From Zea mays (taxonomy: Eukaryota; Streptophyta; Magnoliopsida; Poales; Poaceae), in NCBI RefSeq assembly GCF_902167145.1, contig NC_050099.1:10430434-10494433 (forward strand): DNA of 64,000 nt, written 5' to 3'. The first letter of the stretch is position 1; every line of letters begins with the position of its first letter. The position numbers were made by a program, and so were the translations under genes. Of this stretch, positions 43,860-57,100 are shown one piece after another. The notes below the pieces were generated by a model. The model made no database searches, was not told the origin of the DNA, and was given only the letters and a program-made list of their open reading frames with translations.

Positions 43860-44310
43860 TGCACCGGACTGTCCGGTGGTCCGGTGCACCAGACCAGTCT
43901 CGGTGAACAGTCCACTCTCGGGACTCGACGGTGGTGTACGGCTATAAATCACCGGACTGTCCGGTGGTGCATCGGACTGTCCGGTGAGTCGTCCGCGACG
44001 AAGTCGTCGCTCTCGGGAAACGTTCAACGACGTATGACTAAAATTCACCGGACTACCCCATGAGTCACCGGACTGTCCGGTGAGCCAACGGTCAACTGTG
44101 CCAACGGTCGGCCACGTAATCCGCGCGCGACGCGTGGACGTGCCAACGGTCGGCAGGGGGCACCAGACTGTCTGGTGTGCACCGAACAGTGTCCGGTGTG
44201 CCAACTGCCGCAAATCTGCAATGGTTGGATGCGCCAGAAAAGGAAGGAGATCGTGCACCAGACAGCTACAGGGACTGTCCGGTGGCGCATCGGACTGTCC
44301 GGTATGCCAC
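43860..44310 (+). repeat. Palindrome array in 5' LTR of E
   Basis: Several CACCGGACTGTCCGGTG-type palindromes, single or joined through GTGCAC, upstream of the TATA box. Overlapping ORFs on both strands here come from the repeats. Confidence 0.8.
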
Positions 44311-44372
44311 CCGACAGAAGGCAAGAATGGCCTTCCAAGAATGCCTCCAACGGCTCCTAGTTGCCTTGGGGC

Positions 44373-44380
44373 TATAAAAG
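44373..44380 (+). promoter_or_regulatory. TATA box, 5' LTR of E
   Basis: TATAAAAG in the context GGGGCTATAAAAGGGACCCC. Confidence 0.8.
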
Positions 44381-44948
44381 GGACCCCTAGGTGCATGGAG
44401 GAGCTATCGAAGCATACTTTGAGCATTCTAAGTCTTCCACTCTCCGTCTCCGCGCACTTGATTGACTTTGTTAGTGATTTGAGCTCCGTTCTAGTGGTGA
44501 ACTCGTTGTGCTTCATTTGAGCTCAAGTCTTGGCTTGTGTGCGTGTGTATCACTGCGGATTTGTGTGTGTTGCTTCCCACCCTTACTCTTGTGTTTTCAC
44601 TTTGATCTTTGTTGTAAGGGCGAGAGACTCCAACTTGTGGAGATTCCTCATGAACAGGAAAAGAGATAAGAAAGAACAACACCGTGGTATTCAAGTTGAT
44701 CATTGGATCACTTGAAAGGGGTTGAGTGCAACCCTCGTCCATTGGGACGCCACAACGTGGAGGTAGACAAGTGTTATACTTGCCGAACCACGGGATAAAC
44801 TCGCGTGTCTTTTGTGATTGTTTTTCTATGATACTTGTGTGTTCGCAAGAGCTCGCTACTTAGACATACTAAAACTTAACCAGGTTTTGTGGCTATTAGT
44901 TGTTAAATTTTACAGGATCACCTATTCACCCCCCTCTAGGTGCTCTCA

Positions 44949-44963
44949 ATTGGTATCGGAGCC
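44949..44963 (+). promoter_or_regulatory. Primer binding site, Sirevirus E
   Basis: ATTGGTATCGGAGCC directly after the LTR. It has G at position 8 of the tRNA-Met site, unlike C. Confidence 0.85.
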
Positions 44964-44998
44964 GTTCTTTTCACGCAAGGGACTAATCGCCCGAAGAG

Positions 44999-45840
44999 AT
45001 GGATCCTAAGGGAAAGGGGATGGTGGTCAATGATAAGGAGAAAGAGTCCATCTTCAACGAGCCGAGGGATGATAAGCCCACCGACTCTGGCTCGAGTCAT
45101 AAGAAGAAGGACAGGAAGAAGAAGAGGCGCATCAAGAAGATCATCTACTACGACAGCGACGAGTCTTCTTCCCCAAGAGAAGATGACCACGACGAGAAAA
45201 AGAAACCGATTAACTCAAATTTTTCATTTGATTATTCTCGTATTCCGTATAATTCCAATGCCCATTTTCTTTCTATTCCTCTTGGTAAACCTCCACACTT
45301 TGATGGAGAGGACTATGCTTTTTGGAGTCACAAAATACGTAGTCACCTTTTCTCTCTCCATCCTAGCATTTGGGAGATAGTTGAGAATGGAATGCAATTT
45401 GATAGTACAGATAACCCTGTATTCATTAACGAACAAATTCATAAGAATGCACAAGCTACCACTGTCTTGTTAGCATCGTTGTATAGGGATGAATACAACA
45501 AGGTGAGTGGCTTGGACAACGCCAAGCAAATATGAGACACCCTCAAGATCTCGCATGAGGGGAATGACGCCACCATGATCACCAAAATGGAGCTGGTGGA
45601 AGGAGAGCTAGGAAGGTTTGCCATGATCAGGGGAGAGGAGCCAACGCAAACATACAACAGGCTCAAGACCCTGGTCAACAAGATCAGGAGCTATGGAAGC
45701 ACGAAATGGACGGACCACGACGTCGTCCGACTTATGCTCAGGTCTTTCACTGTTATTGACCCTCATCTTGTGAACCTAATCCGTGAGAATCCCAGGTACA
45801 CAAAGATGACACCCGAGGAGATACTCAGAAAGTTTGTAAG
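44999..45840 (+). pseudogene. gag: gag of Sirevirus E, N-terminal part
   Basis: Starts at ATG 44999 (MDPKGKGMVVNDKEK). It contains the basic/acidic N-terminus, gag core (PLGKPPHFDGEDYAFWSHKI) and the helical region ending at FVS. One stop, TGA at 45533-45535, stands where a tryptophan codon is expected. Element F then interrupts the codon after the target duplication. The frame of the right part (from 57375) matches. Confidence 0.93.
45836..45840. repeat. Left target duplication of element F
   Basis: GTAAG, identical to 57369-57373. Confidence 0.95.
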
Positions 45841-48800
45841 TGTCACACCCGGTTTTAAGGAACAAAGCCGGGTGCATCTCATACATGCGCCAAGAAGACA
45901 ACATATACAATAACAGAGTGTATAGAGATAAATATCACAATAAAATCAGAGTACTTATTACATAGCGGAAGTCTTACAAAAACAAAATATGAATATCGCA
46001 GGAACTAAAATTTATCCTTGGCGCCAGAAAGCTGACTGGGAGACGCCACCTAGATCAAGTCGAAAGCCTCAATGTTAGGCGGCTCCTCTTCTACCACCTG
46101 TTCTTCTCCTGTGGGGGGTGTGAGACAGCAAGAGTGAGCTCACATACGATCATAGCTCAACAAGTCGTGGGGAATAATGTGTCATGAACTCACCAAAGGT
46201 GGGAGTTCATGAAGTGTAAGGCTGATCAATGAAATAAAGACTGAAGCTAAGCATTGCTTTTATAAGTTGGTCAAAATTTTATTAGCAATTACTAAGTGTA
46301 AGTAAATACCGAACCTTAGAAATAATAAATAAAAGTAATAGAAAAATAATCCCAGATGTAATGAAATGACAAATTAAGTTTAAGTTCCATAAATTAATCA
46401 TGTGAGTGTCCAAGCCGCTCATGACCGTGAGCATGGCTAGTATACCAGTTTTACACTCTGCAGAGGTTGCACATCTTTACCCACAAGTCGTGTTACCCAT
46501 TTGCCACGGAGTTGATCGGACCCCATACACCTCTACCAAGTAAGCGAGGCAGGGTACCACTACGAGGCCTTTACAAAGTTCCACTAGCTTCAGACTACCC
46601 GCTACAGTTTATAGGAAGCTCCAGTGCAGGAATCCCTTGCCGGACCGCCATCGCAGCAAAATCAACCCAAGGACCTCCCTACATTGACCACTCCCCTATT
46701 GCCCTTGCCCCTTTCGGGTAAGATAGTCATCCACTAGCTTTCCTAGTTAATCAGCCAAGGGCGTCCCATTAAACCCTTGTGGTAGCACTGTTTTCCCGGG
46801 TGGTTCTCCATGGTCCCATTAACATAATGATCTTATCATGAACAGTAAAATAATGAACAGATAATAACAAGTGTAATCATGAGTAATAAATATCTCTATA
46901 CCCAAATCCACATAAAGCAATAGCATATACTACCCAAAAATTTAGTAGTAAAACCAGTGGTGAAACAAGGTATAAACATAGTCAAAATCTAGGGTAACCT
47001 ATTGGGTCCCAGCAAAATTAACCTATGCAGATCATTATGATTAATAAGAACATGAATAGGTAAAAGAAGTGATCAAGGGCACAACTTGCCTTCCACGAGC
47101 TCCTGCACAACAGTCTCTACCAGCTGAACCTCAGAATCCTGCGTAGCTTGCTCGTCTACTCGCATCAACACAATACATACATAGTATAGCAAAAATTAAC
47201 ATTACACCAAACATATAAATAAAATATACAGTAATAATCTACACACTAAAATGAGATCATAGGAACTGGAATTATTAATTTTGAAGTTATATATTTTAAG
47301 TTATGAATTTCCAAAGATTTTATGCATTTAATATAGGGTTAAGTGAGAAATAAATTTTAAGGTGTATTTCATGTAAAAACAGTGGTACTATTTGATAGAG
47401 AATAATATTACAAAATTATAGGAACTGGAATGGTCCAATTTGGAGTTAATATGCATTTTCTACAAATTAAACAAGTTTCTGCATTTAAATATGTACTAAA
47501 AACTATTTTCTAAACTATTTTCCTGGTTTTATTAATTATCTGGACTAGGCCTCAATTACAGAACTGCGCAGGGGCTTCCATGTAAGAATTTCTAAGACTC
47601 TGTGGACTGTTTCAGTGGACCGCGAGTTTATTTTATAAAAACAGAGGGTTTCTTTAAGAAATTCGCCTGGCCGAAGGGGTATCGCGCGATAACGACTGTT
47701 GGATCTCGCGTGGGCGGCACAGATTAGATCCCACCGCGCCTGAGACAACAGGCAATGTGAACCGCACGATTCATGCTCTACACTCCAGATTCAAAACCCT
47801 AAAATGAACTCTCATCTGTCCGATCTAAATCGGACGGCTCTCATCTCCCCAACCTGAATCGATGCGCCCGGAGTAATCTGATCTGCCGAACGGTCATCCA
47901 ACGGCTAGGAGTACATGCCCCCAAACCAACGTGAGGTGCGGCGGCGCCGCCTAGAGATGCGGCCGCGCTCCTCATCGGTGGTAGCTCTCCGATGATTTGA
48001 GGCCTAATTCTAGTGTATAGCTAGCGCAACGCAAATAGGGGAACTTAGCGGACCGATTGGCGCATTCCATACTGTGGGTCGAAGCTCCGCTGTTGATGGT
48101 CACGGTGAAGCAACAACATAGCGGAAATCCCAAGTCCGACGAGGAATTCCACACCCCCGATGGTACTTTCTCCTCCGCAGGCGTCGCGTATACTTCCGCC
48201 GCCCCGAGACGGTTGTCCCGCACCACTCAATTGGGTCCTAACGACAGTGAGGAAGCAAACCGACGACGACGGCCGCCAGCTGTGGCGTAACTCTCGGTGA
48301 GGGTTTCGAGATGGCTCAGGTAGTTGTGAGTGTGAGGGGGTCACGTAGGAGACTAGGCTTGCTTTTATCGCCCGGGCGTACAAGATCTATGACGTGGTCC
48401 AGCTTCTCCGAGGAAAAGGGGCGAGGCCTGCCGTAAGACCCGCCGCATCAGTCGCGCGGTCTGTTGAAGACGACGAGCACGCGCGCTGACAGGTGGGGCC
48501 GTGTTGTTTGTGGCTGCGGATCCAAGCGCGCGCAGAAGCTGGAATGGGCCGAGTCATAGGAAAACGACCTAGCGTGTGGGTTTTGCGATTTTCCTGGTGG
48601 GCCGAAATGAAGAATAGTGGCCCAGCTGGCTTTTCCTTCTCTTTTTCTTTTATGTGTCTCTTTTTCATTTCATTTTTAAATTTCCAATTGAATTCAAATA
48701 TGAATGTGAACTTTGTACATAAGTCAAATATACAAAATAAACATACTAGTATTGTAGTATTTTATTGATCCATATATTTTGTTTTGTATAGTATTCATTA

Positions 48801-49057
48801 TCTCCAATTTTCCCCAATTTGCACTTTTAGGATTAAATCCAATTCTCTTCACATTATTATGTTTCCATGTTATTCTTGTTATATTTTTTGTCACAAAATG
48901 CACACCAAATAAAGTCCAGCATGATGCAGAGGTTATTTTTGTGTTCTTGGTTCTATTTATCCAATTTTAACTAGTGTTGATCACATGTAATGAATAGTAG
49001 AGACCACAACTATTGGGATTATCTCTATCCTCTCTTATTACACTTTTGAGTATTACA
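45841..49057 (-). repeat. 3' LTR of element F (3217 bp)
   Basis: On the + strand it runs TGTCACACCC to GAGTATTACA. No credible gene; mixed AT-rich and moderately GC-rich blocks. Confidence 0.95.
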
Positions 49058-49080
49058 AATCCTACCCCCCTTAACAGAAA
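49058..49080 (-). promoter_or_regulatory. Polypurine tract, element F
   Basis: The minus strand contains TTAAGGGGGGTAGGATT directly before the 3' LTR. Confidence 0.8.
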
Positions 49081-49095
49081 TCTCGTCCTCGAGAT

Positions 49096-52000
49096 TTAGG
49101 AAGGGCTAGGGAAAAGATGGAGAAAGTCTATGCGAAGCTCTTCTTCTCTTTCCCACGTAGCTTCGTCTTCACCATGGTGACTCCATTGTACCTTGCACAT
49201 CTTAATCACCTTATTTCTTGTAACTCGAGTCAAAGTGTCTAGAATTTTGATAGGGTACTCCGCATAAGTCAGGTCATCTTGAACACTGAGGTCCTCCATT
49301 AGTAACTGCTCCTCAGGTACCCTGAGGCACTTCTTTAGCTGAGACACGTGAAATACATCATGTACATCTGATAGATGATCAGGTAATTTAAGTTGATATG
49401 CAACTTCACCCACTCGCTTTAAGATCAAGAAGGGTCCAATAAAGTGAGGGGACAACTTTCCTTTAACTTTAAATCTCCTCATACCCCGGATTAGTGACAC
49501 CTTCAGATACACGTGATCACCCTCCTTAAACTCCAGTAGTCTTCTCCTATTATCAGCATAGCTCTTTTGCCTTGATTGTGCAATTCTCAAATTCTGCCTT
49601 ATCATTCGAACTTGTTCTTCTGCCTCTTGAATAAGTTCAGGCCCAAAGAACTGTCTCTCTCCAGTTTGATCCCAATACAGAGGAGTCCTGCATTTTCTAC
49701 CATATAGAGCCTCAAATGGTGACATCTTCAAACTAGCTTGGTAGCTATTATTATAAGAAAACTCAGCATAGGGTAAGCTCTTCTCCCAACTGCCACCATG
49801 CTTGAGAGCACAAGCTCTTAACATATCTTCCAGCACTTGATTAGTCCTCTCTGTCTGTCCATCAGTCTGAGGATGGTAGGCTGAACTAAAATTCAACTTT
49901 CTATCCAAGCTCTCATGCAACTTCTTCCAAAACCAAGAAGTAAACTGTGACCCTCGATCTGACATGATCTTCTTAGGCACTCCATGTAGACAAACTATCC
50001 GAGTCATATACAATTCTGCTAGCTTGGCTCCCGTATAATTAGTCCTCACTGGTATGAAATGAGCTACTTTTGTCAATCTGTCCACAATTACCCAAATAGA
50101 GTCATACCCAGCAGGGGTGCGGGGTAGTCCAACAATAAAATCCATACCAATTTCTTCCCATTTCCACTCGGGTATCTTCAATGGGTGCAATAGTCCAGCT
50201 GGTCTTTGATGTTTGGCCTTGACTCTTTGACACACATCACACTTAGCCACATGTGTAGCAACATCTCTTTTCAGTCCATACCACCAATACTTTTGCTTCA
50301 AATCTTGATACATCTTAGTGCTACCAGGGTGGATAGAGTAATCAGAATCATGAGCTTCTTTCAATATAGTCTCACAAAGGCTATCAATCTCCGGAACACA
50401 TATTCGATCCTTGAACCATATTGTACCCTGCTCATCCTCCGTGAATTCCAGAACTCGACCTTCCGTAATCAGATCCTTAATCTCTTGAATTTTAGCATCA
50501 CCCACTTGACCTTTACGAATTTCTTGCTCCAAGGTAGGTTCCAATTCAATGGTGACTCCTTCAGTGTGTGTAACAATTCCCAGATTGAGTCTCTCAAAAT
50601 CTTTTGCTAATTCATCGGGTAGCTAGACAACAAAAGCGGAGTGCACATGCTCCTTCCGACTCAAGGCATCTGCAACCAAATTCGCCTTGCCCGGGTGATA
50701 GTGAATCTCCAAATCATAATCCTTAATGAGCTCCAACCAACGACGTTGTCTGAGGTTGAGATCCTTCTGAGTGAATATATGCTTCAAACTCTTATGATCC
50801 ATGTATACTTGGCACCTAGTTCCCATAATGTAGTGTCTCCAAATTTTAAGTGCATGCACAACTGCTGCCAGTTCCAAGTCATGAGTGGGGTAGTTCAATT
50901 CATGTTTCCACAACTGACGAGACGCATAGGCGATTACGTGTCCTTGTTGCATAAGCACACATCCCAATCCTTGGCCACATGCATCACAATAGATATCAAA
51001 TCCTTTCTGTAAGTCTGGCATAACCAACACTGGTGGAGACATCAACCTCTTCTTTAATTGATCAAAGCTTTCTTGACATTTATCATCCCACTTAAATTCT
51101 CTGCCCTTCTCCAGAAGCGAGGTCATAGGCTTGGCAATCTTAGAGAATCCTTCAATAAATCTCCAATAATATCCTACAAGCCCTAAGAAACTCCGAATCT
51201 CAGTAACTGTAGTGGGTACTCTCCACTCCATTATCTCCTTGACCTTAGCAGGATCCACTGCTATTCCTCCATTAGAAATAATATGTCCCAGGAATGGCAC
51301 CATGTCAATCCAAAACTCGCACTTACTGAACTTGGCGTAGAGTTGATTATCTCGTAGCTTCTGTAGCACCAACCTCAGATGTTCTTCATGATCACTTTCA
51401 CTCCTAGAATAAATAAGAATATCGTCGATGAACACCACAATGAATCTGTCCAAATACTCCATAAACACCTTATTCATCAAATTCATAAAATAAGCTGGTG
51501 CATTGGTTAATCCAAACGACATAACCGTGAACTCATATAATCCATATCGGGTCGAGAAAGCCGTCTTGGGGATATCTGATGGTCTAATCTTCATCTGATG
51601 GTAACCCGATCGGAGATCAATCTTCGAGAATACCCTAGCACCTCTCATCTGATCAAATAAATCCTCAATGCGGGGTAATGGATACTTGTTTTTCACAGTA
51701 ACATCATTAAGTGATCTATAATCCACACATATCCACTGTGATCCATCCTTCTTCTGTACAAATAGAACCGGCTCTCCCCAAGGTGAGGAACTCGGATGAA
51801 TGTATCCAGCCTCTTGTAACTCCGTTAACTGCTTCTTCAGTTCCTTTAACTCTTCTACCGACATCCTGTATGGTCGCTTAGATATAGGGGCAGTTCCAGG
51901 TAGAAGATCAATCACAAACTCAACTTCCCGATCTGGTGGCATCCCTGGTAACTCCTCTGGAAAGACATCCGAAAAATCTCTAACCACTCGGATGTTGTCA

Positions 52001-52530
52001 CCAACAAACTCCTCAGGTATAAAGAACATTGCGCGCTTGGATGAGGTGGTTACTGCAATATTAACTTGAAATCTTTCTCCTTTAGGACTAGTGAGCTCTA
52101 TAGTACCTCTACCACAAGCTATGATGGCCTTTGCCTTCCTTAACCATGACATACCAAGGATCAGATCTATACTGCTGGCCTCTAATATTATAGCCGTAGC
52201 TCCAAATTCTCTTCCCATAATGGTTAATGTCAATCTACGTGTCATTTGATTTGCCTCAATAGGCCCTTTTGGTGTGATTACTATCATAGGTTTTCTCATA
52301 TTTAGTAGTGGTATTTCATTTGTGTTGGCATATCGAGCTGACATGAATGAATGTGTAGCGCCAGAATCAAACAATATGGTTGCAGGAATTGCATTAACGT
52401 AAAACATACCGAGTACGATGTCAGCACCATCAGGAGTATCATCAACACTGACTTGATTCACCCTGGCTATAGAATATCCCTTGCTAGGAGTCTGTTGCTT
52501 GTTCTTAGCTGGTGTACCAGAATTCCCCAT
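49096..52530 (-). pseudogene. pol: pol of element F: protease, RT, RNase H, integrase, chromodomain-like tail (one TAG)
   Basis: Continues the gag frame. Protease [10 protein letters not shown] with FIDDIL at 51432-51415; RNase H ([11 protein letters not shown]); TAG at 50625-50623 in the linker (after HSAFVV); integrase zinc region (CDVCQRVKAKHQ), core (MDFIVGLP ... SDRGSQF ... GQTERTN), HFIGPFLI segment, and a chromodomain-like tail (KVQWSHHGEDEATWE) ending at 49096. Apart from the single TAG, which could be a CAG-to-TAG change, the catalytic motifs are preserved. Confidence 0.94.
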
Positions 52531-53688
52531 AGGACAAGCATTAGCATAGTGCCCAATCTGACTGCACTTGAAGCATGTAGGGCCGGTCTTCTGTCCTGCA
52601 GGCCTCGTCGGGGTGCCAGTGGGAGTAGCCTGACGAGTAGGAGGTGTCCGTGGAGACCCCTATGGAGCATACTGAACTGGGCGTGGTCCTCCTAGTCGAG
52701 TCGGTGTACCCTATGGTGAAACGTAGCGGGGACGAACACTGCTGCTACCGTGTCCCTCTGAGATAGCCTTCCTCTTCAAATCACCCAGTTGAACACACTT
52801 GTGTTCAATGGCAAGAGCCTTATCCAGTAGCCTCTGAAATGATGGGAATGTGTGTGCAACCAGCGCATACTGTAGGGGCCCATTAGGTCCTTTAATAAAA
52901 TGCTCCTGCTTTCTTTCATCCTCAGCAACTTCCTCCGGAGCATATCTCGACAGCTGAATAAATTTATCTCTGTACTTGCTGACCGACATGTTGCCTTGCT
53001 TCAATGACAGAAACTCCTTCTTGATCTTTATCAAACCAGCTGGAATGTGGTAGTTCCTGAACTGTGCACTAAACTCTGCCCAAGTAATAGTATCAGCAGC
53101 ATCATGGGCGGCATTATAAGAATCCCACCAGTCAGCAGCAGGACCTGTCAGACGACCAGAGGCATAAAAAACTTTCTCCCTGTCTGAGCATTGGGCAATA
53201 TTCAACATCTTTTCCATAGATTTCAGCCAATCATCCGCGTCTAGTGGATCAGGAGAGCTTGCAAATGTAGGTGGCTTATGACTCATGAACTCTCGGTGCT
53301 TATCACGAGGTGGAACTGGTGGTGGTGGTGGTGGAGGCAATGGTACTTGCTGCTGTTGCTGCTGTTGTTGAAATTGCTGTTGCAGCTGCTGTTGCGCCCT
53401 TCTCTCCTGACATATCTCTTCTCGCTCCTGACGCAACTCTTGGCGTATCTCTTCTCTTTCCTAACGCATCTCCTGGCGTTCTTGCCGCATCTGAGCCCGC
53501 ATATCTGCCATAGTGTCCGCCATTTGCTGCATCATCCTTATCTGAGCTGCAATCAGTGGGTCAACTCTGCCTGGTGGAGGATTAGGAGGATTCATCTCTG
53601 CTGATTGTGGCTGGGGTTGTCTATATATCCACCGAGTGTGTCGATTCAGAGGCAAATCAATTCCACCACCCCGCCTGGTATTGACCAT
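52531..53688 (-). pseudogene. gag: gag of element F (three TAG stops)
   Basis: ATG at 53688-53686 (MVNTRRGGG), directly after a splice-acceptor-like CAG. Then a glutamine/arginine-rich repeat (RQERQEMR type), a proline run, gag core (DADDWLKSMEKMLNIAQC; PAADWWDSYNAAHD), and the knuckle [15 protein letters not shown] near 52587-52543. Stops are all TAG: 53463-53461, 52713-52711 and 52662-52660. The first lies in a repeat whose neighbours have CAG, which supports C-to-T decay. Gag and pol share one frame. Confidence 0.93.
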
Positions 53689-54169
53689 CTGAGTTAGATA
53701 CATGTGGTAAGAGAATAGTAGACAAGGCAGATAGTTACGAATCAGGTTACTTTGGGGGATTTATTAGCTAAGCAGTTTAATGTTTTATCTACCATAGCTA
53801 ATTCATTACCTTATAGTGGTACATACTAAGATGTCCATATATAATATTTCAATCAATCAAAGAAGAAAATCAGACATTTATCATCAGAACAATCAAACAA
53901 CATTTTTAACATAGAGAAAATAGTTTTTTTTGTCTTAGGCCTCCTATCTCTTAAGAATGTCATAAGGGTAGGATTCCAAGGTGTGAAATCCATCTTGTCT
54001 TAGAATAGAGAAGGTAAGAATGATCAGAGTAGAACAGTAGAAGGTGAGACAGGATCAAGATAAGTGTAGAAGGAATCAGAGTAACGTAAGTTTAAAAGGA
54101 TTCAGAATAAGGTAAGTAGGTAAGGGTTTTTCCATTTCTATCTAGGTTTCGTCCTACAGTCAACATTTG
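53689..54169 (-). other. Leader of element F
   Basis: About 480 bp without ORF. Directly before the gag ATG it reads ATCTAACTCAG, a good plant branch-point and acceptor-like sequence. Confidence 0.6.
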
Positions 54170-54181
54170 CTCTGATACCAC
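54170..54181 (-). promoter_or_regulatory. Primer binding site, element F
   Basis: Minus strand TGGTATCAGAGC, an exact match to initiator tRNA-Met, three bases after the LTR. Confidence 0.9.
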
Positions 54182-54184
54182 TTC

Positions 54185-57100
54185 TGTCACACCCGGTTTT
54201 AAGGAACAAAGCCTTTTGCATCTCATACATGCGCCAAGAAGACAACATATACAATAACAGAGTGTATAGAGATAAATGTCACAATAAAATCAGAGTACTT
54301 ATTACATAGCGGAAGTCTTACAAAAACAAAATATGAATATCACAGGAACTAAAATTTATCCTTGGCGCCAGAAATCTGACTGGGAGACGCCACCTAGATC
54401 AAGTCGAAAGCCTTAGTGTTAGGCGGCTCCTCTTCTACCACCTGTTCTTCTCCTGTGGGGGGGGGGTGTGAGACAGCAAGAGTGAGCTCACATACAATCA
54501 TAGCTCAACAAGTCGTGGGGAATAATGTGTCATGAACTCACCAAAGGTGGGAGTTCATGAAGTGTAAGGCTGATCAATGAAATAAAGGCTGAAGCTGAGC
54601 ATTGCTTTTATAAGTTGGTCAAAAAAAATTTAGCAATTACTAAGTGTAAGTAAATACCGAACCTTAGAAATAATAAATAAAAGTAATAGAAAAATAATCC
54701 CAGATGCAATGAAATGACAAATTAAGTTTAAGTTCCATAAATTAATCATGTGAGTGTCCGAGCCACTCATGACCGTGAGCACGGCTAGTATACCAGTTTT
54801 ACACTCTGCAGAGGTTGCGCATCTTTACCCACAAGTCGTGTTACCCATTTGCCACGGAGTTGATCAGACCCCATACACCTCTACCAAGGAAGCGAGGCAG
54901 GGTACCACTACAAGGCCTTTACAAAGTTCCACTAGCTTCAGACTACCCATTACAGTTTATAGGAAGCTCGAGTGCAGGAATCCCTCGCCGGACCGCCATT
55001 GCAGCAAAATCAACCCAAGGACCTCCCTACACTGACCACTCCCCTACTGTCCTTGCCCCTTTCGGGTAAGATAGTCATCCACTAGCTTTCCTAGTTAATC
55101 AGCCAAGGGCGTCCCATTAAACCCTTGTGGTAGCACTGTTTTCCCGGGTGGTTATCCATGTTCCCATTAACATAATGATCTTATCATGAACAGTAAAATA
55201 ATGAACAGATAATAACAAGTGTAATCATGAGTAATAAATATCTCTATACCCAAATCCACATAAAGCAATAGCATATACTACCCAAAAATTTAGTAGTAAA
55301 ACCAGTGGTGAAACAAGGTATAAAGATAGTCAAAATCTAGGGTAACCTATTGGGTCCCAGCAAAATTAACCTATGCAGATCATTATGATTAATAAGAACA
55401 TGAATAGGTAAAAGAAGTGATCAAGGGCACAACTTGCCTTCCACGAGCTCCTGCACAGCAGTCTCTACCGTCTGAACCTCAGAATCCTGCGTAGCTTGCT
55501 CGTCTACTCGCATCAACACAATATATACATAGTATAGCAAAAATTAACATTACACCAAACATATAAATAAAATATACAGTAATAATCTAGACACTAAAAT
55601 GAGATCATAGGAACTGGAATTATTAATTTTGAAGTTATATATTTTAAGTTATGAATTTCCAAAGATTTTATACATTTAATATAGGGTTAAGTGAGAAATA
55701 AATTTTAAGGTGTATTTCATGTAAAAACAGTGGTACTATTTGATATGGTCCAATTTGGAGTTAATATGCATTTTCTACAAATTAAACAAGTTTCTACATT
55801 TAAATATGTACTAAAAACTATTTTCTAAACTATTTTCCTAGTTTTATTAATTATCTGGACTGAGCCTCAATTACAGAAATGCGCAGGGGCTTCCATGTAA
55901 GAATTTCTAAGACTCTGTGGACTGTTTCGGTGGACCGCGGGTTTATTTTATAAAAACAGAGGGTTTCTTTAAGAAAGTCGCCTGGCCGAAGGGGTATCGC
56001 GTGATAACGGCTGTTGGATCTCGCGCAGGCGGCGCAGATTAGATCCCACCACGCCTGAGACAACAGGCAATGTGAACCGCACGATTCACGCTCTACGCTC
56101 CAGATTCAAAACCCTAAAATGAACTCTCATCTGTTCGATCTAAATCAGACGGCTCTCATCTCCCCAACATGAATCGATGCGCCCGGAGTAATCTGATCCG
56201 CCGAACGGTCATCCAACGGCTAGGAGTACACGCCCCCAAACCAACGTGAGGTGCGGCGGCGCCGCCCAGAGATGCGGCCACGCTCCTCAATGGTGGTAGC
56301 TCTCCGATGATCTGAGGCCTAATTCTAGTGTATAGCTAGCGCAACGCAAACAGGGGAACTTAGCGGACCGATTGACGCATTCCATACCGTGGGTCGAAGC
56401 TCTGCTGTTGATGGTCACGGTGAAGCAACAACACGGCGGAAATCCCAAGTCCGACGAGGAATTCCGCACCCCCGATGGTACTTTCTCCTCCGCAGGCGCC
56501 GCGTATACTTCCGCCGCCCCGAGACGGTTGTCCCGCACCACTCAATTGGCTCCTAACGACAGTGAGGAAGCAAACCGACGACGACGGCCGCCGGCTGTGG
56601 CGTAACTCTCGGTGAGGGTTTCGAGACGGCTCAGGTAGTTGTGAGTGCGAGGGGGTCGCGTAGGAGACTAGGCTTGCTTTTATCGCCCGGGCGTACAAGA
56701 TCTGCGACGTGGTCCAGCTTCTCCGAGGAAAAGGGGCGAGGCCCGCTGTAAGACCCGCCGTGTCGGTCGCGCGGTCTGTTGAAGACGACGAGCACGCGCG
56801 CTGACAGGTGGGGCCGCGTTGTCTGTGGCTGCGGATCCAAGTGCGCGCGGAAGCTGGAATGGGCTGAGTCATAGGAAAACGGCCCAGCGCGCGGGTTTTG
56901 CGATTTTCCTGGTGGGCCGAAATGAAGAATAGTGGCCTAGCTGGCTTTTCCTTCTCTTTTTCTTTTATGTGTCTCTTTTTTCTTTCATTTTTAAATTTCC
57001 ATTTGAATTCAAATATGAATGTGAACCTTGTACATAAGTCAAATATACAAAATAAACATACTAGTATTGTAGTATTTTATTGATCCATATATTTTGTTTT

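Larger units (their letters stand above)
43620..44948 (+). repeat. 5' LTR of Sirevirus E (1329 bp)
   Basis: TGAAAGGG to GCTCTCA. The palindrome array is at about 43860-44310 and the TATA box at 44373-44380. Relative to the 3' LTR it lacks about 14 bp within the first palindrome pair (near 43880). Confidence 0.94.

Noticed and set aside
43860..44310. Regularly spaced palindromes resembling a CRISPR array
   Set aside because: Spacing is irregular, spacers are themselves repeats, and the context is a plant LTR.
43794..44516. Long ORFs on both strands (up to 240 codons)
   Set aside because: They are produced by the palindromic repeats in the Sirevirus LTR. The same pattern recurs at 23144-23575 and 63290-63752 with changed frames.
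53310..53604. Plus-strand ORFs opposite the gag of F, rich in valine and alanine
   Set aside because: Composition artefact of glutamine codon repeats on the opposite strand.
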